From the IMG/VR virus record IMGVR_UViG_3300032053_000316, positions 1-31,842 of that record: a stretch of 31,842 nt of DNA; one strand, given 5' to 3'. The translations under genes were made by a program, and so were the position numbers. The stretch comes from a virus. The first letter of the stretch is position 1, and each line of letters begins with the position of its first letter. The notes under the pieces are model-generated. The model had not been told where the DNA came from and made no database searches. It saw nothing but the letters and a program-made list of their open reading frames with translations. Below are positions 1 through 10,311 of this stretch, one piece after another.

Positions 1-2652
1 CTACTAGACAAGCAGACTCAAGCTCGTAAGTATGGTGTCAACTACCTGAACGCCTATGAGAAGATAATGAACGGCGTGAGGGATGCTGAGACCGAAGCCT
101 TCCAGCGATTCTACCAGAACACTACCAAGATGTCCTTCACGATGGAAGGCGCTATGGCTATGTTCAACAACCGATGGAAGGAGTTTGAGGCCTCTGACGC
201 AGCACGTGCAGCCAGAATGCAACAGCGTTGGAATACAGCTATAATCAAGATAGGTCAAGCCTCCGCTGGTGTACTGATCCCCATCATGGAGCAGGTCAGT
301 GGCTACATGGAGCAACTGGGCGGTTTCGTCAGAGATAACCCAGAGCTCATGCAGTACATAACATCAGCCGCAGGGATCATGATGGGCTTCGGCGCTGTTA
401 TGCAAGTGGTAGGTGGTGTTGCTGGTATAGTAGCCAACGTCGCTATGGCTGGTAGGGTAATTAAGGGAATGGGTGCGCTTGGAGCAGCTACGGGCGCGGC
501 AAGATTAGCTGCGGTAGCTAACACGAGCACGATGGCAGGTACTGCTGCATTGGCCCAGGGTGCTGTGCTAGAGGGTGGGGCTGGAAGCTTTGCTGTGTGG
601 TTGGCTACACAGGGGGGATGGGGTGCTGTTGCAACTGCGGCGATTGGTGTTATCATTCCACTTGCAGTAACTGCTGCAGCAGTTTACTTCAGTAAGCAAA
701 TTGACAAGTCTGCTGTAGCAACGAACACCGCGACTATAAAGTCTATAACTAATCTTAATGTAGAAGCCCTTAAAGACTTTCAAGCTCGTAAGACTCCTGG
801 TGGCTTCACAGAGTATGTTCCCACAACTGAACTTGGTGGGCAGCAGTATGAACAGATACGTGGATACTCATACAAAGGTATATCTCCTAGAGAGCCACTT
901 CAGCCCGTTGAGATGCAGACTATTCTGTCACGTATCCTAACATACGAGCAGGAGATGGCGCGGTTACGTGCTATGCCTGCTGCACCGAGAGTCACTGGTG
1001 GTACAGAGGCTGACTGGGCTGCGGAGATGAAACGGCAGCAGGCTGTACAGGCAGCTAACGACCAGGCCATTGCTGAAGCCGGTGGTTCGATGGAAGCCGT
1101 GAGAGAGCGTGTTAAGCAGGCTCTTAGAACAGGCACCCTGGAGGGTGTCGCAAGCCCTGCCGGAGTCATCAACAAAGCCGTGGATGACTACCTCACGCGA
1201 CGCGTCCAGGAGATCCTTACTGTAGCAGCAGGCCTTGCTGCACCTATGAGAATTACACCAAGTGTAGCTGGTGTACGTGCCTATGAATCAACACGCGGAT
1301 TCACACCAGCACAGGAAGCCAAAGTAGAAGCTTGGGAGACACGCAAGACCGCCATCGCTGCAGCCCAGGAGAAGTTGCAGAAAGCTGTACATGAAGATAA
1401 CGTAACCTTCGCTCGTCAGGAAGCTGAGTATGAAAGGGATTACCAGCGTCGTACAACACAGGCTGAAGTAGACTTTGGTGAGCAACAAGCACAGGCCCGT
1501 ACCGAGTACAATCGTAACTTTGCAAAGGAAGAGAAGCAGTTTGGTCTGCAGGAAGCCGATTACTTAGAGGACAAGAACAAGCGGCTGCTAGACCTGGACG
1601 AGCAGTATGCAGATCAAGCAGCTAAGGCTGCAAAAGAACGCCATCGCCAGTTGGAACAGTTGGAGCGACAGCACAAGTTGACGATGATAGGGCTGCTAGA
1701 AAAGGCAGACGTACCTGGTCTCATCGCTGAGATGCGTCAGTACCGCGAGCGCCGCAAGGAGAATAGGATACAGGATCGTGAGGCCACAGCTGACAGGGCT
1801 GAAGCCTACACGAAGTCTAAGGCGGACATCGAGAAGGACTTCAACGACGCGAAGGCGCGTAGGAAGCGGGACTTCGATCTCCGCAAGACTGAGGCGGATG
1901 AGGAGTTTGCCTATCAAGAAGGCCAGCGCTCTGCCCAGTTTGCCAAGTCTCAGACGCGAGCACAGACAGAGTATGATCTCGCTAAGGCTGACAGGAAAGA
2001 CAAGCACGACGAGCGCCAAGCTGAGATGGTAGCCGACGCAGAGGATGAGACGAAAGCCGCCGAAAAAGTCTACGCGGACTTTTACGATGCTTGGCTTCTT
2101 CAACAAGAGGGGCAGGATAAAGCACGTGCAGAAGCGTTTGCAAAGCGCCATAAGTTGATGGAAGATGACCTGATTGCCACTGCCGAGTGGGTGCAAGGAA
2201 AGTTAGCTCTGGAAAAACTCCTGGGTGAGGAGAAGTATGTACCCACACAGGCTGAGCTTGCCAATATGTCACCAGAGGCTAGACGCAGGTTCCTAATAGC
2301 TGCTGGACTACCACCAGACTTCTATGTAGAACCACAGGGGGCCACTCCGTTCGTTGGGCCTTATGGATTACAAGAGGGTGGCTACGTACCGAATGGTATC
2401 TACCGTGCAGGGGAGGCGGGCACTGAGTTCATGCTCAATGCAGATACCACACGACGACTGGAGCGCAGACTTGGGCCGTTATCCCAGGATAGCTTCGTGA
2501 AGATGCCCAGTGGAATCACTGTTATTGTGCAGCAGCATGGATGGACAGCGATGGGGAGGATTACCCCTCTGGAGATGAAAGACCTGCAGGAGATGGCCGC
2601 TGTGCAGGCCCAGCGCGTCCTCGAAGATACTATGGATAAGACGATGAGGTAG
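1..2652 (+). CDS. Tail tape-measure protein (5' end outside window)
   Basis: The frame is open to the first base of the window, so the gene starts upstream and 883 residues are visible. Tape-measure proteins set tail length and line the tail tube. The visible part has two glycine/alanine-rich hydrophobic stretches (about nt 370-460 and 625-690), typical of the membrane-active segments of these proteins. Next comes a long charged, heptad-like coiled-coil region rich in Glu, Arg, Lys and Gln (about nt 1310-2130). The C-terminal GEAGTEF motif followed by a Leu/Arg-rich helix (about nt 2410-2480) is common at the end of tape-measure proteins. The stop is one base before the next start (TAGCATG). 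Assignment rests on composition, the terminal motif and position before the tail-tip genes. Confidence 0.85.
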   Translation, partial: LLDKQTQARKYGVNYLNAYEKIMNGVRDAETEAFQRFYQNTTKMSFTMEGAMAMFNNRWKEFEASDAARAARMQQRWNTAIIKIGQASAGVLIPIMEQVSGYMEQLGGFVRDNPELMQYITSAAGIMMGFGAVMQVVGGVAGIVANVAMAGRVIKGMGALGAATGAARLAAVANTSTMAGTAALAQGAVLEGGAGSFAVWLATQGGWGAVATAAIGVIIPLAVTAAAVYFSKQIDKSAVATNTATIKSITNLNVEALKDFQARKTPGGFTEYVPTTELGGQQYEQIRGYSYKGISPREPLQPVEMQTILSRILTYEQEMARLRAMPAAPRVTGGTEADWAAEMKRQQAVQAANDQAIAEAGGSMEAVRERVKQALRTGTLEGVASPAGVINKAVDDYLTRRVQEILTVAAGLAAPMRITPSVAGVRAYESTRGFTPAQEAKVEAWETRKTAIAAAQEKLQKAVHEDNVTFARQEAEYERDYQRRTTQAEVDFGEQQAQARTEYNRNFAKEEKQFGLQEADYLEDKNKRLLDLDEQYADQAAKAAKERHRQLEQLERQHKLTMIGLLEKADVPGLIAEMRQYRERRKENRIQDREATADRAEAYTKSKADIEKDFNDAKARRKRDFDLRKTEADEEFAYQEGQRSAQFAKSQTRAQTEYDLAKADRKDKHDERQAEMVADAEDETKAAEKVYADFYDAWLLQQEGQDKARAEAFAKRHKLMEDDLIATAEWVQGKLALEKLLGEEKYVPTQAELANMSPEARRRFLIAAGLPPDFYVEPQGATPFVGPYGLQEGGYVPNGIYRAGEAGTEFMLNADTTRRLERRLGPLSQDSFVKMPSGITVIVQQHGWTAMGRITPLEMKDLQEMAAVQAQRVLEDTMDKTMR

Positions 2653-2653
2653 C

Positions 2654-3046
2654 ATGGCAGACTATTCATATGAGATCGGCGCTACACAGGTTGCACTGGC
2701 TAATGTGGAAGATTTGGTTACTGATATGCAAGCACCATTCAGTCACTACATTGAACCATATAGTAAATATCAAACCGCTGTTGATGGCTTGGAGTATGGC
2801 GATGGCTTTCCTAGATGTGTATGGCGTTTTGATTACCTTAGTGGCGCGATGTATGCAGCCCTGATTGGCTACATCACGGGGCAATCAACCAGTCTATTTA
2901 TTAGAACACGAGATGCTGCTGGAGTATATGCGCCGTACTCGGCAGTGATGCACAGGCCCAAACCGAACGAAGCTACTTGGGAGATGGGTGGCTGGCGTAA
3001 TGTCACCTTCAACTTTACTATGATGGTCAAACTCAACGAGTTATAA
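2654..3046 (+). CDS. Small tail protein following the tape measure
   Basis: A 130-residue protein starting one base after the tape-measure stop, so probably translationally coupled. It is rich in aromatic residues and beta-prone sequence, with no signal peptide, membrane segment or catalytic motif. Genes directly after the tape measure usually encode distal-tail or minor tail proteins, and this one has a plausible size and composition for a tail-tip adaptor. No specific family was recognised; the role is inferred from position. Confidence 0.6.
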   Translation: MADYSYEIGATQVALANVEDLVTDMQAPFSHYIEPYSKYQTAVDGLEYGDGFPRCVWRFDYLSGAMYAALIGYITGQSTSLFIRTRDAAGVYAPYSAVMHRPKPNEATWEMGGWRNVTFNFTMMVKLNEL

Positions 3047-3059
3047 CAGGAGGATCGAG

Positions 3060-3548
3060 ATGGTTAGCGATTGCGCGAAGTGGAACATCAAGTGGCACAT
3101 TGATCGCTACGCGAGCCCGCTCGCGTACAAGGACGGAGATAAGTACAACGAGAGTGACTTTGAGGGCAACCTGCTGCTCAATGAAGGTATCAATCTGATT
3201 TGGGCACTTGTAATCGGTGCTGGTGGTACGGTATATAACGAGGCTAATACCCGCATCGGTGTGGGTGATTCAGCTGCTGCGGTTTTGGCTTCACAGGGTG
3301 GATTGCAGGGTGCTAATAAGACGTATATGCCAATGGAGACCGACTATCCTGTAAGTCCCCCAGTTGATCAGAAGGTAGAGTTCAAGTCGGTGTTCGGGGC
3401 AGGTGATCACAACTATGTATGGGCAGAGTTTACGGTAGTTAATGCTGCTACGGATGCTGGTACTAACCTGAACCGGAAGGTCTCTGTACAGGGCACAAAG
3501 TATTCAGGACAAGTCTGGACAGTAATGGTCACAATCACACTGTCATAG
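3060..3548 (+). CDS. Putative tail structural protein, 162 aa
   Basis: The start is fixed by a strong site, AGGAGG, six bases before ATG. The protein is soluble, Gly/Asn/Val-rich and beta-prone, without catalytic motifs. The middle (NTRIGVGDSAAAV, about residues 60-75) resembles segments in phage structural proteins that precede fibre genes, but this is a weak resemblance. It lies between a tail-tip candidate and the large hub/fibre gene, 10 bases before the latter, so a virion role is likely. The function is otherwise unknown. Confidence 0.6.
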   Translation: MVSDCAKWNIKWHIDRYASPLAYKDGDKYNESDFEGNLLLNEGINLIWALVIGAGGTVYNEANTRIGVGDSAAAVLASQGGLQGANKTYMPMETDYPVSPPVDQKVEFKSVFGAGDHNYVWAEFTVVNAATDAGTNLNRKVSVQGTKYSGQVWTVMVTITLS

Positions 3549-3558
3549 GAGGACTCCG

Positions 3559-6500
3559 ATGGCGGTGACATACTTGGGGTGTGTTTATGAGACACACTGG
3601 GCACTTCTTGTAGGTGTTGTTTCATTCATACCTGATACTAGTGAGGTTGGAACGTCGGGACTTCTTGTCGTTGCACTTCCTGATGGGTTTGAGGGAGTCC
3701 CGACGTATGCTGGTATACCACTTACGCGCATTACTGCTGATAACGTGCCGGGAAATATGCCGTGGTCTTGGGGGGGATATCGAACTACAGTCTTCTATCT
3801 ATACAATCCACCCGCATCAGCCTCCGAGAGTATAGATATTTTGTATCCAGAGGAGTCATTTGTTGGAAATGGCTTTTTCTGTGCATGGGTATTCACTGGA
3901 GTATGTCCTACTAACCCGATACACGGAGCGTATGTATCAGCAGACTATCAGTACACGCCATTGCCTTACCACCAATGGATGCACAGCCTGTCAATGATGC
4001 CATTGCCTGCTTTGGGAGATATGGCTTTAGGATTCTACGAAGCAAGAAACGTTTATCAGATAATCCCAGTGCTGACATCTGGATGGCCTGACGCTGAAGG
4101 CACAACGTGGATGTTGGATAGCATAGAAGAGGCATTCAACTACCCTTTACCCATTACCGATTGGAATATGCTATACCTGTCTTGGGTAGCTAATTATAAT
4201 GGCGGTACCCCGGTTGTCGCTTTTCACAGTAATTTTTATCCAGCCATAATGTCTATGTTTGTGATAACTATCTCACCTATAGATAAGGAGTTTACTCTTA
4301 GTGATTTAGGACATGGTTATGACTTGCATGTACTAAACTATAAGATGATGGAGGAGATTGGGGTCGGTGACGATGAGGTTGCTATAGCTGTTGATCTTGT
4401 TACAGAGGACTCTGGCGCAGGTGACGATAATAATCTCGGCAATCCAGGCCCCCATATAGACATCGTGGATAGTCCAGAGATACCTGTTCCATATGTCATT
4501 CCGCCCATTGACGAAGACTACGGTAATACAATCGCGGGTACGGGCCACCAGATCGCGGTTGCTCCTTCGGGGCGCATATGGGTCATCTATCGTCGCAGGG
4601 TAACGGGATTTGCATATGTGTATATGTATGCAGCGTATAGCGACGATGGTGGGATCACTTGGATAGAGGAAGACCTCTTGGCCTCTGGGGGGTATTCCCC
4701 CTACGGGGGATGTATAGCTGTAGATAGTAGTGGCAACGTACACGCAGTCTACTTCAGAACTGGGGTGGGCGCATATCCTGCTCGCTGGCAGGTAGTCTAT
4801 CGCAAGCGCATGACATCTTGGGCTGCGGAGGAGCTTGTTACAGATTATAACCGTACTTACTATCCAGATGGTCTTGATATAGCAGTAGACAGTAGTGAGG
4901 ACGTACATATATCTTGGGCAAGTGATGATACGCCGACAGGTTGGGCACAGTGCCTCTACAAGAAGCGCACCAGTGGTGTGTGGGGTGCGCTAGAGAAGCT
5001 CACCACCGAGACATCAGTGAATGTCAACTGTACTCACATCGCCGTAGATACCTACGTGCATGTCTTGTACGATCACGATGCATCGAGTGGCTATACTGTT
5101 CACTATAGGCGTAAGAATGGTGGCTCATGGGGAGAAGAGGAGACAGTATTCAATGAGGGTGGTGGTTCCAATTATGATACCTACGATGGTTACTCTATGG
5201 CAGTCGGCGCAGATGGTGATGTTCATGCAGTAGCACGAAAGTACGACATAGTTGAACGATATTGCATTGCCTACAAGCGACGCAATGGATCTTGGGGTGA
5301 TGAATATCTAATATGGGTGAGAGTTTTATTCGGTGACCCGGAAGATCCAGAGCATACCCACGCATATAGCCCAACAGTGACGGTAGATGCTGCCACTGGC
5401 GATGTGCTGTTTATGTGCAGTAGTGAGATATACGATGGCTACCCAGCAGTAAAGAGTATTATACAGCGTACATATACGGATTCTTGGCAAGGAATCGTTG
5501 TTGTGCAGTCGCCACAAGTAGCAGAGGAGGACTTCTCTAGGCCGATGCTCGCCGCCAACAGCAAAGATGCGATATGGGCTGAATACCACGACGGAGCGAT
5601 ACCTACTGACTACATATGGTATGGAGGAGCTGGTGCAATCGCCGCTGTGCTGCCAACAACGCATATGGGGGTGGATGAAGTAATAATTGCGCTGGAACTA
5701 GCACCTAGTTGGGGAACAGAACTCGTGCATGGTGCTGATTCGGTGTTTATAACTCGTGGGTTAGAACACGAGACCCCACCACCTGCGGGTGAGCAATTCC
5801 ACGAGACCATGATTCATCCACACAAGAGCAAGTGGTATGCAGGATTTATTAAGCCACGTGTGATTTGGCGGGGTACAGTACTGACCGATAGAGGCGCTGA
5901 GACTGATGATCCTGTAGCACATGATCTAGTAATTCACATTGATTCAGGTGACTATGGCAACGTGGGTAGCTTCGATGTAACTGACTTTATGCCTGATCTG
6001 ACTGCGTGGGTGAGTAAGATGGAAGGTGATAGAGCACACGGCAAATGCCGAGTGCGCCACTTTGAGGATAATGGTTACGATCTGCATGTAGCCTGCGATA
6101 TGGCCTGCTTCTGGCACGCAGGAGACACCATTGAGATCACTGACCGACATGACCTCTGGCCTAAACTGCATAGGGTAGAGCCCGATGGAATTGACTTCGA
6201 GATCTGGATGGACTGGGACTTGGAGGATGATGTAAAGTTTGAGTATCCCGTACCTGTATTTGGCTCAGACAGGTGTGCGTTCTTCACCACCACATATGAC
6301 GATAGTGATCCACCAGTACCTTCATATGCTGTGACGTTGGCCTTTGATGGTTCGCTAAGTTTTCTTGTGCAGCCGGACTCGAAGGAGTACACAGGGCCGG
6401 GTTCGCTTAATTGGGACGATCAAGGCATAGCATCTTGGGACTGGTGGTTTGAGGGGGCAGATACACCCGTGGTGTCGGGTAAGCAAGTTACAGCCACTTA

Positions 6501-8466
6501 TACTAACATTCCTCCTGATGGACACTATGTAGTACGATTAACGGTAACAGACAGCCAGGATGGTCGTACAGAGATTGGCTTCCGTGATGTACTGCTGTTC
6601 GAGCGCACAATAGCACCACCCATTACCACCTTCGAGATCAAGCGCTTTGGTGGCTCCCTGGATAGTCATGGATGGGAAGCCGAGATCGAGGTATTCGATA
6701 CCCTCTATGATCCCACTGTACTTGAAGATGGTACGAAAGCTATCATCTTTGCTGAGGAGTGGTACGGTGACTATCTCAGGGCAGACTTCCCCGATCCGGC
6801 GTTTATACACGGTGATGGCAATATCAAGTTGATAGGATGGACTACACAGACCGCTATGAGTTATGATGCTGAGACATTCAGATCAGTAACCATTGCGATT
6901 CGTGGGCTACAGTCCTATATGGAGAGCTTCAGCAACAACGCAGCACAGTGGTCAATGGTTGATCATGAGGAACCCGACTGGATATATTTTGAGTTGCTTA
7001 CCACACGCAAGGCCCTATATCATCTACTCAAATGGTACTGGACGATATATAGGTTCACTGATGTTACATTCCCCGACGACCATAATAACAGTGTTGGTGG
7101 AGCAATTTTCCCTGAAGGTAGCTTGGGCAAGCAGCTTGATGAGTTTGTCCACAATGTACAGGCTAGGTGGACTTGCGATTGCCGAAGCGCCCTGTGCATC
7201 TTCAGTTGGCCTAACTGGTTGCCTGTAAATGGCGCTGGGGCAGAGTGGCGTAACAGATTCCATCGGAATACCATACTATACAATCGTGATGTCAAGCACG
7301 TAGATGTCACACCGCGTGTCAGCAGGGATGCCTCGCGTGTGCGCGTAGAGGGTGTTGTGCAGTGGGACGAAACCTCCTTTCAGATAGTGGTGGATACAGC
7401 CCCAGGCGACATTCGACAACTAGCAGGAGACGTGTTTGTACTCGGAAGTCAGTGGTTGGGCACAGGGGGCTTTGAGCATGATGCCTACGGCAACGAGTCA
7501 CAAGGGTACGAGTTAGCCAAGATGCTCTATGCTGAGCAGACACGGCCTATTGAAAAGGTCTCGCTGCCTCTGAATGGTAACTATGGGATGTTTGATGTCG
7601 TTCCTGACGCTATGTACTTTAAGCTTACATTCCATCCCAAACAAGTACTGCGTGATATTGACTGGACACTCAAGCCGTTCTGGTGCACAGGAGTAGAATA
7701 TGCGATTGATGTAGAGGCTGGCACAGTCAATACTACTCTGGTCGCACTGCCTGAAACCTGGGAGACCCCTGGAGTAGGTGTGTGGTCACAGTATGGCCCC
7801 GACGGTAAAGAGAAGGATTGGCTGCCACAGTCAGGTACGGCAAAACCTGTTAGATCACTACGAGCAATCAATACGGCTGATGGGCGCATCGTTCCAGCCA
7901 CGATGATGTATGAATATGATCACCCAGGCACGGTCAGAGTACGCCTTTACAACGATCCTGCACAGACCGTAATAGCGGAGTGCAAGAACTATAAGGTAAT
8001 TGCGGGTCGCCCTGTGCATGTAGAGATCAACAACCGACGATCATCTTCAGGACATCCAGGACAACAAGTCTATACAGTAGTGGGTATCCGTGAGGCACAG
8101 ACCGATGTGGAGGACACCACCTTCCAACGTGGTTTTATCACGCGCAAGCCCACATTCTGTATCAACATGCCTTTTGTTACCACAGATGCGGCACCACCTC
8201 TGCCGGTGCTCGGCTCACCCGTTACGGTACTAAGGATTGCAGCGACAGCGGCCTTTGCTGGTGCAGCAACGACAACGTTCGTTGTAAGATACCAATTCGA
8301 TACACTGGGGATTGTATCGCTCGGTGCTGGAGTACAGTACGCAGAGACGGTTCTGGAAAATCCTCGAAAGTTGTTTGAGGGCTATATACTGCATCTTGAT
8401 GTCATAGCAGTTGGAGGATGTGAGAATGTCTCAATAACTGTGGAGTGTAGGGAATATGGATTATGA
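3559..8466 (+). CDS. Giant tail-hub/fibre protein with beta-propeller and PKD domain
   Basis: 1635 residues behind an AGGAGG site. An N-terminal beta-rich domain (about 1-240) precedes a propeller-like region (about 320-690). That region repeats a blade pattern in which a segment like IAVDSSGNVHAVY is followed by a Tyr/Arg/Lys strand and a Trp, and it contains the Asp box SDDGGITW near residue 358. A PKD-like Ig fold follows at about 922-1012, ending in VRLTVTDSQDG. The C-terminal 600 residues look like a tail-hub module, with many aromatic beta strands. Propeller and PKD domains commonly mediate glycan or surface binding, so this is probably the main receptor-binding or hub protein. It could alternatively be two ancestral genes fused, hub plus adhesin. 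Confidence 0.7.
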   Translation: MAVTYLGCVYETHWALLVGVVSFIPDTSEVGTSGLLVVALPDGFEGVPTYAGIPLTRITADNVPGNMPWSWGGYRTTVFYLYNPPASASESIDILYPEESFVGNGFFCAWVFTGVCPTNPIHGAYVSADYQYTPLPYHQWMHSLSMMPLPALGDMALGFYEARNVYQIIPVLTSGWPDAEGTTWMLDSIEEAFNYPLPITDWNMLYLSWVANYNGGTPVVAFHSNFYPAIMSMFVITISPIDKEFTLSDLGHGYDLHVLNYKMMEEIGVGDDEVAIAVDLVTEDSGAGDDNNLGNPGPHIDIVDSPEIPVPYVIPPIDEDYGNTIAGTGHQIAVAPSGRIWVIYRRRVTGFAYVYMYAAYSDDGGITWIEEDLLASGGYSPYGGCIAVDSSGNVHAVYFRTGVGAYPARWQVVYRKRMTSWAAEELVTDYNRTYYPDGLDIAVDSSEDVHISWASDDTPTGWAQCLYKKRTSGVWGALEKLTTETSVNVNCTHIAVDTYVHVLYDHDASSGYTVHYRRKNGGSWGEEETVFNEGGGSNYDTYDGYSMAVGADGDVHAVARKYDIVERYCIAYKRRNGSWGDEYLIWVRVLFGDPEDPEHTHAYSPTVTVDAATGDVLFMCSSEIYDGYPAVKSIIQRTYTDSWQGIVVVQSPQVAEEDFSRPMLAANSKDAIWAEYHDGAIPTDYIWYGGAGAIAAVLPTTHMGVDEVIIALELAPSWGTELVHGADSVFITRGLEHETPPPAGEQFHETMIHPHKSKWYAGFIKPRVIWRGTVLTDRGAETDDPVAHDLVIHIDSGDYGNVGSFDVTDFMPDLTAWVSKMEGDRAHGKCRVRHFEDNGYDLHVACDMACFWHAGDTIEITDRHDLWPKLHRVEPDGIDFEIWMDWDLEDDVKFEYPVPVFGSDRCAFFTTTYDDSDPPVPSYAVTLAFDGSLSFLVQPDSKEYTGPGSLNWDDQGIASWDWWFEGADTPVVSGKQVTATYTNIPPDGHYVVRLTVTDSQDGRTEIGFRDVLLFERTIAPPITTFEIKRFGGSLDSHGWEAEIEVFDTLYDPTVLEDGTKAIIFAEEWYGDYLRADFPDPAFIHGDGNIKLIGWTTQTAMSYDAETFRSVTIAIRGLQSYMESFSNNAAQWSMVDHEEPDWIYFELLTTRKALYHLLKWYWTIYRFTDVTFPDDHNNSVGGAIFPEGSLGKQLDEFVHNVQARWTCDCRSALCIFSWPNWLPVNGAGAEWRNRFHRNTILYNRDVKHVDVTPRVSRDASRVRVEGVVQWDETSFQIVVDTAPGDIRQLAGDVFVLGSQWLGTGGFEHDAYGNESQGYELAKMLYAEQTRPIEKVSLPLNGNYGMFDVVPDAMYFKLTFHPKQVLRDIDWTLKPFWCTGVEYAIDVEAGTVNTTLVALPETWETPGVGVWSQYGPDGKEKDWLPQSGTAKPVRSLRAINTADGRIVPATMMYEYDHPGTVRVRLYNDPAQTVIAECKNYKVIAGRPVHVEINNRRSSSGHPGQQVYTVVGIREAQTDVEDTTFQRGFITRKPTFCINMPFVTTDAAPPLPVLGSPVTVLRIAATAAFAGAATTTFVVRYQFDTLGIVSLGAGVQYAETVLENPRKLFEGYILHLDVIAVGGCENVSITVECREYGL

Positions 8467-9964
8467 GTCCTTTCCGGTAGGTACTGTAATAGACGACAAT
8501 CAGTACTACGACGATATTCCTGGACATTACTACCTGGAACTGCTAGGAGATACTTGGAGCATCTCCGAGAGGTTTACTCCGTTTCGTACATTGTATTGGA
8601 GTGCTCATGGTGCTACACGTGCTGACAGTTACATCAACGTTAATAACGATTGCATGTCAACGGACGGTGGAGTAACGTGGAATGCAAAAAATGTTACTGG
8701 GGATGACTACCATATACACAATATCCGTCCGGTAAACTTTGGTGGTCTGACTCGCTTAGTGGGTATTCGGGGAGGTGCAATATCAATCAGTAGTAACTGG
8801 GGTCGAACTTGGGATGAGAACGCTATCCCAATACCTGAAGGAACCGTGCTTGCCGATGTAAACATAGACTATAGTGGCACTGTGCATGTAGTGTGTGGCA
8901 AACAAGGCGTAACTCGGGCTCTTCATGTAGATTGCTATTGGGATGCCTTTTACAGTCTAACCTACATCAATTCTCCTGACCTCGGAGCGACATGGCTTGC
9001 TCCGGTTACGCTCTACTCGAAGGATACTATTGATCAGGATTCCGTATATTACAATAATTATATCCTTAGGTACACCTACTCCTATGATGGAAGCGAGGGC
9101 ACTGCACACTTTGGCCCTGCGACGTATTGGCCTGAAAACGATCTTGCATTTACAGTTGTGGGTAGGGGTAACAAGATCTATATTATGGTGATGGAATCTC
9201 CTGTTACTGGCCACGGCCCCATCAACAGCAAAGGATTGTATAATGAGTTTCACTTCCTCTATGATAAAGGGCCTGGAAACTCTCCGAGATTTGAGTGGAG
9301 GAGAATTAAGCATCCAACCTTTGTCTCTGCGATGTTCTTCTTCGCACACTGGTATACAAGCGAAGACTGTGGATTAACGTGGACTCAATATCCAATCAAT
9401 GCACTTGCAAAACGTCCTACTGGAACAATGTACTCCCTGGATGGTTGGGCATATTGGGCACACAGCACACCCTGGGCTGGATTCGTAGTGGATGGTCGCC
9501 CTTGTATGGCGTTCAAAGGGCGCGTAATGAGTGATATAGATTCCAACAACTACACCCACTGTACTCCGGGGGTACTTCCTCACACCGCAACGATATTTGG
9601 AGCTGCGAATCACTGGAGGAATCGTTACCCCGATCCTACCTATCAGAACGGAATTGGCATAATGGCCGCACTAGGCGACCATGAGTATCCTGAAGCTCGT
9701 CAAATAGCAGGTGACTTTAATTACTCTCCTATGGGAGTAGATACGTCACCCGATGGGCTGCGAGCAACCTTTGTGGCTATCCAAAACGAGAAGGATGTAT
9801 ACTCCATGAAAAAAGATTATGCGGGTGAGGGTAATCTTCTAGCGATGCTCGATCTCGATATGGAGCTCATGTTCAGTTTACCTAACACGCCAGTCGTCCC
9901 TAGCGCATTGGTGAGTTATACTGTACCATTACTGATGGGTGGCAATTACTCTTTTTGGTGGTGA
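8456..9964 (+). CDS. Asp-box (BNR/sialidase-like) propeller tail protein
   Basis: 502 residues, starting 11 bases inside the preceding gene in another frame. At least four Asp-box motifs (S-x-D-x-G-x-T-W type) are visible: STDGGVTW, SSNWGRTW, SPDLGATW and SEDCGLTW. Such boxes mark sialidase-like beta-propellers. I see no convincing sialidase catalytic Arg triad and Asp/Glu/Tyr set, so a carbohydrate-binding or depolymerase-like fibre role is safer than calling an enzyme. It is the last rightward gene and ends at paired hairpins. The overlap with the hub gene suggests coupled translation and a shared virion structure. Confidence 0.65.
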   Translation: MDYESFPVGTVIDDNQYYDDIPGHYYLELLGDTWSISERFTPFRTLYWSAHGATRADSYINVNNDCMSTDGGVTWNAKNVTGDDYHIHNIRPVNFGGLTRLVGIRGGAISISSNWGRTWDENAIPIPEGTVLADVNIDYSGTVHVVCGKQGVTRALHVDCYWDAFYSLTYINSPDLGATWLAPVTLYSKDTIDQDSVYYNNYILRYTYSYDGSEGTAHFGPATYWPENDLAFTVVGRGNKIYIMVMESPVTGHGPINSKGLYNEFHFLYDKGPGNSPRFEWRRIKHPTFVSAMFFFAHWYTSEDCGLTWTQYPINALAKRPTGTMYSLDGWAYWAHSTPWAGFVVDGRPCMAFKGRVMSDIDSNNYTHCTPGVLPHTATIFGAANHWRNRYPDPTYQNGIGIMAALGDHEYPEARQIAGDFNYSPMGVDTSPDGLRATFVAIQNEKDVYSMKKDYAGEGNLLAMLDLDMELMFSLPNTPVVPSALVSYTVPLLMGGNYSFWW

Positions 9965-9989
9965 GCACGTCAAACCCGCCAGACGTGTT
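9964..9989 (+). terminator. Short hairpin with T-rich tail after tail operon
   Basis: CACGTC (9966-9971) and GACGTG (9982-9987) are inverted repeats, extended by a wobble and an A-T pair, and are followed by TTTAT. The hairpin starts on the stop codon of the last rightward gene, as expected of a weak intrinsic terminator. Confidence 0.45.
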
Positions 9990-9995
9990 TATCAT

Positions 9996-10043
9996 GTGGG
10001 AGCCTGAAGGACTTTCGATCTCCTTTCAACTTCAGGCTCCCAC
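9996..10043. terminator. 14-bp perfect hairpin at convergent junction
   Basis: GTGGGAGCCTGAAG (9996-10009) is the exact reverse complement of 10030-10043, with a 20-base loop. It lies between the converging tail and replication blocks. No T-tract follows on either strand, so it is probably a bidirectional barrier, a processing site or a 3'-end stabiliser rather than a textbook intrinsic terminator. Confidence 0.6.
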
Positions 10044-10086
10044 CAGTATCTAGATATACCATCAGTGAGCATGAGGGGACTTACTT

Positions 10087-10311
10087 CTACAGCATAGGTA
10101 GGATTTCTTCAGGTGTTACATATGTCCTCATATCGCGCTCTACAACCAGACTGGCCTCATTATTGTAGCAGCATGGTGTAATAACAAGGCGCTGTCCATC
10201 TGTCATCACGATGATCACCGTTCGTACTATGGAGCCAGTCCCCTCAACCCTGATGCTATCAATCGTCTTGCCAAGTTGCAGCATGAGTACTTTATTAACT
10301 TCGTCTGTCAT
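10087..10311 (-). CDS. Hypothetical protein, 74 aa
   Basis: The start is supported by a strong GGAGGAGGT site and an ATGA overlap with the stop of the preceding gene. The sequence is small and beta-prone (VRTVIIVMTDGQRLVI), with a pair of Cys in PCCYN. It is the last gene of the long leftward replication string. No family recognised. Confidence 0.55.
   Translation of the reverse strand: MTDEVNKVLMLQLGKTIDSIRVEGTGSIVRTVIIVMTDGQRLVITPCCYNNEASLVVERDMRTYVTPEEILPML

Noticed and set aside
303-656. Long reverse-strand frames opposite the tape measure
   Set aside because: They are Ala/Pro/Thr-rich shadows without ribosome sites, opposite a continuous coding frame.
4680-4712. G/C-run hairpin (GGGGGG, CCCCC, GGGGG) inside the hub gene
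   Set aside because: The run codes normal Gly/Ser/Tyr/Pro residues and no regulatory context is seen.
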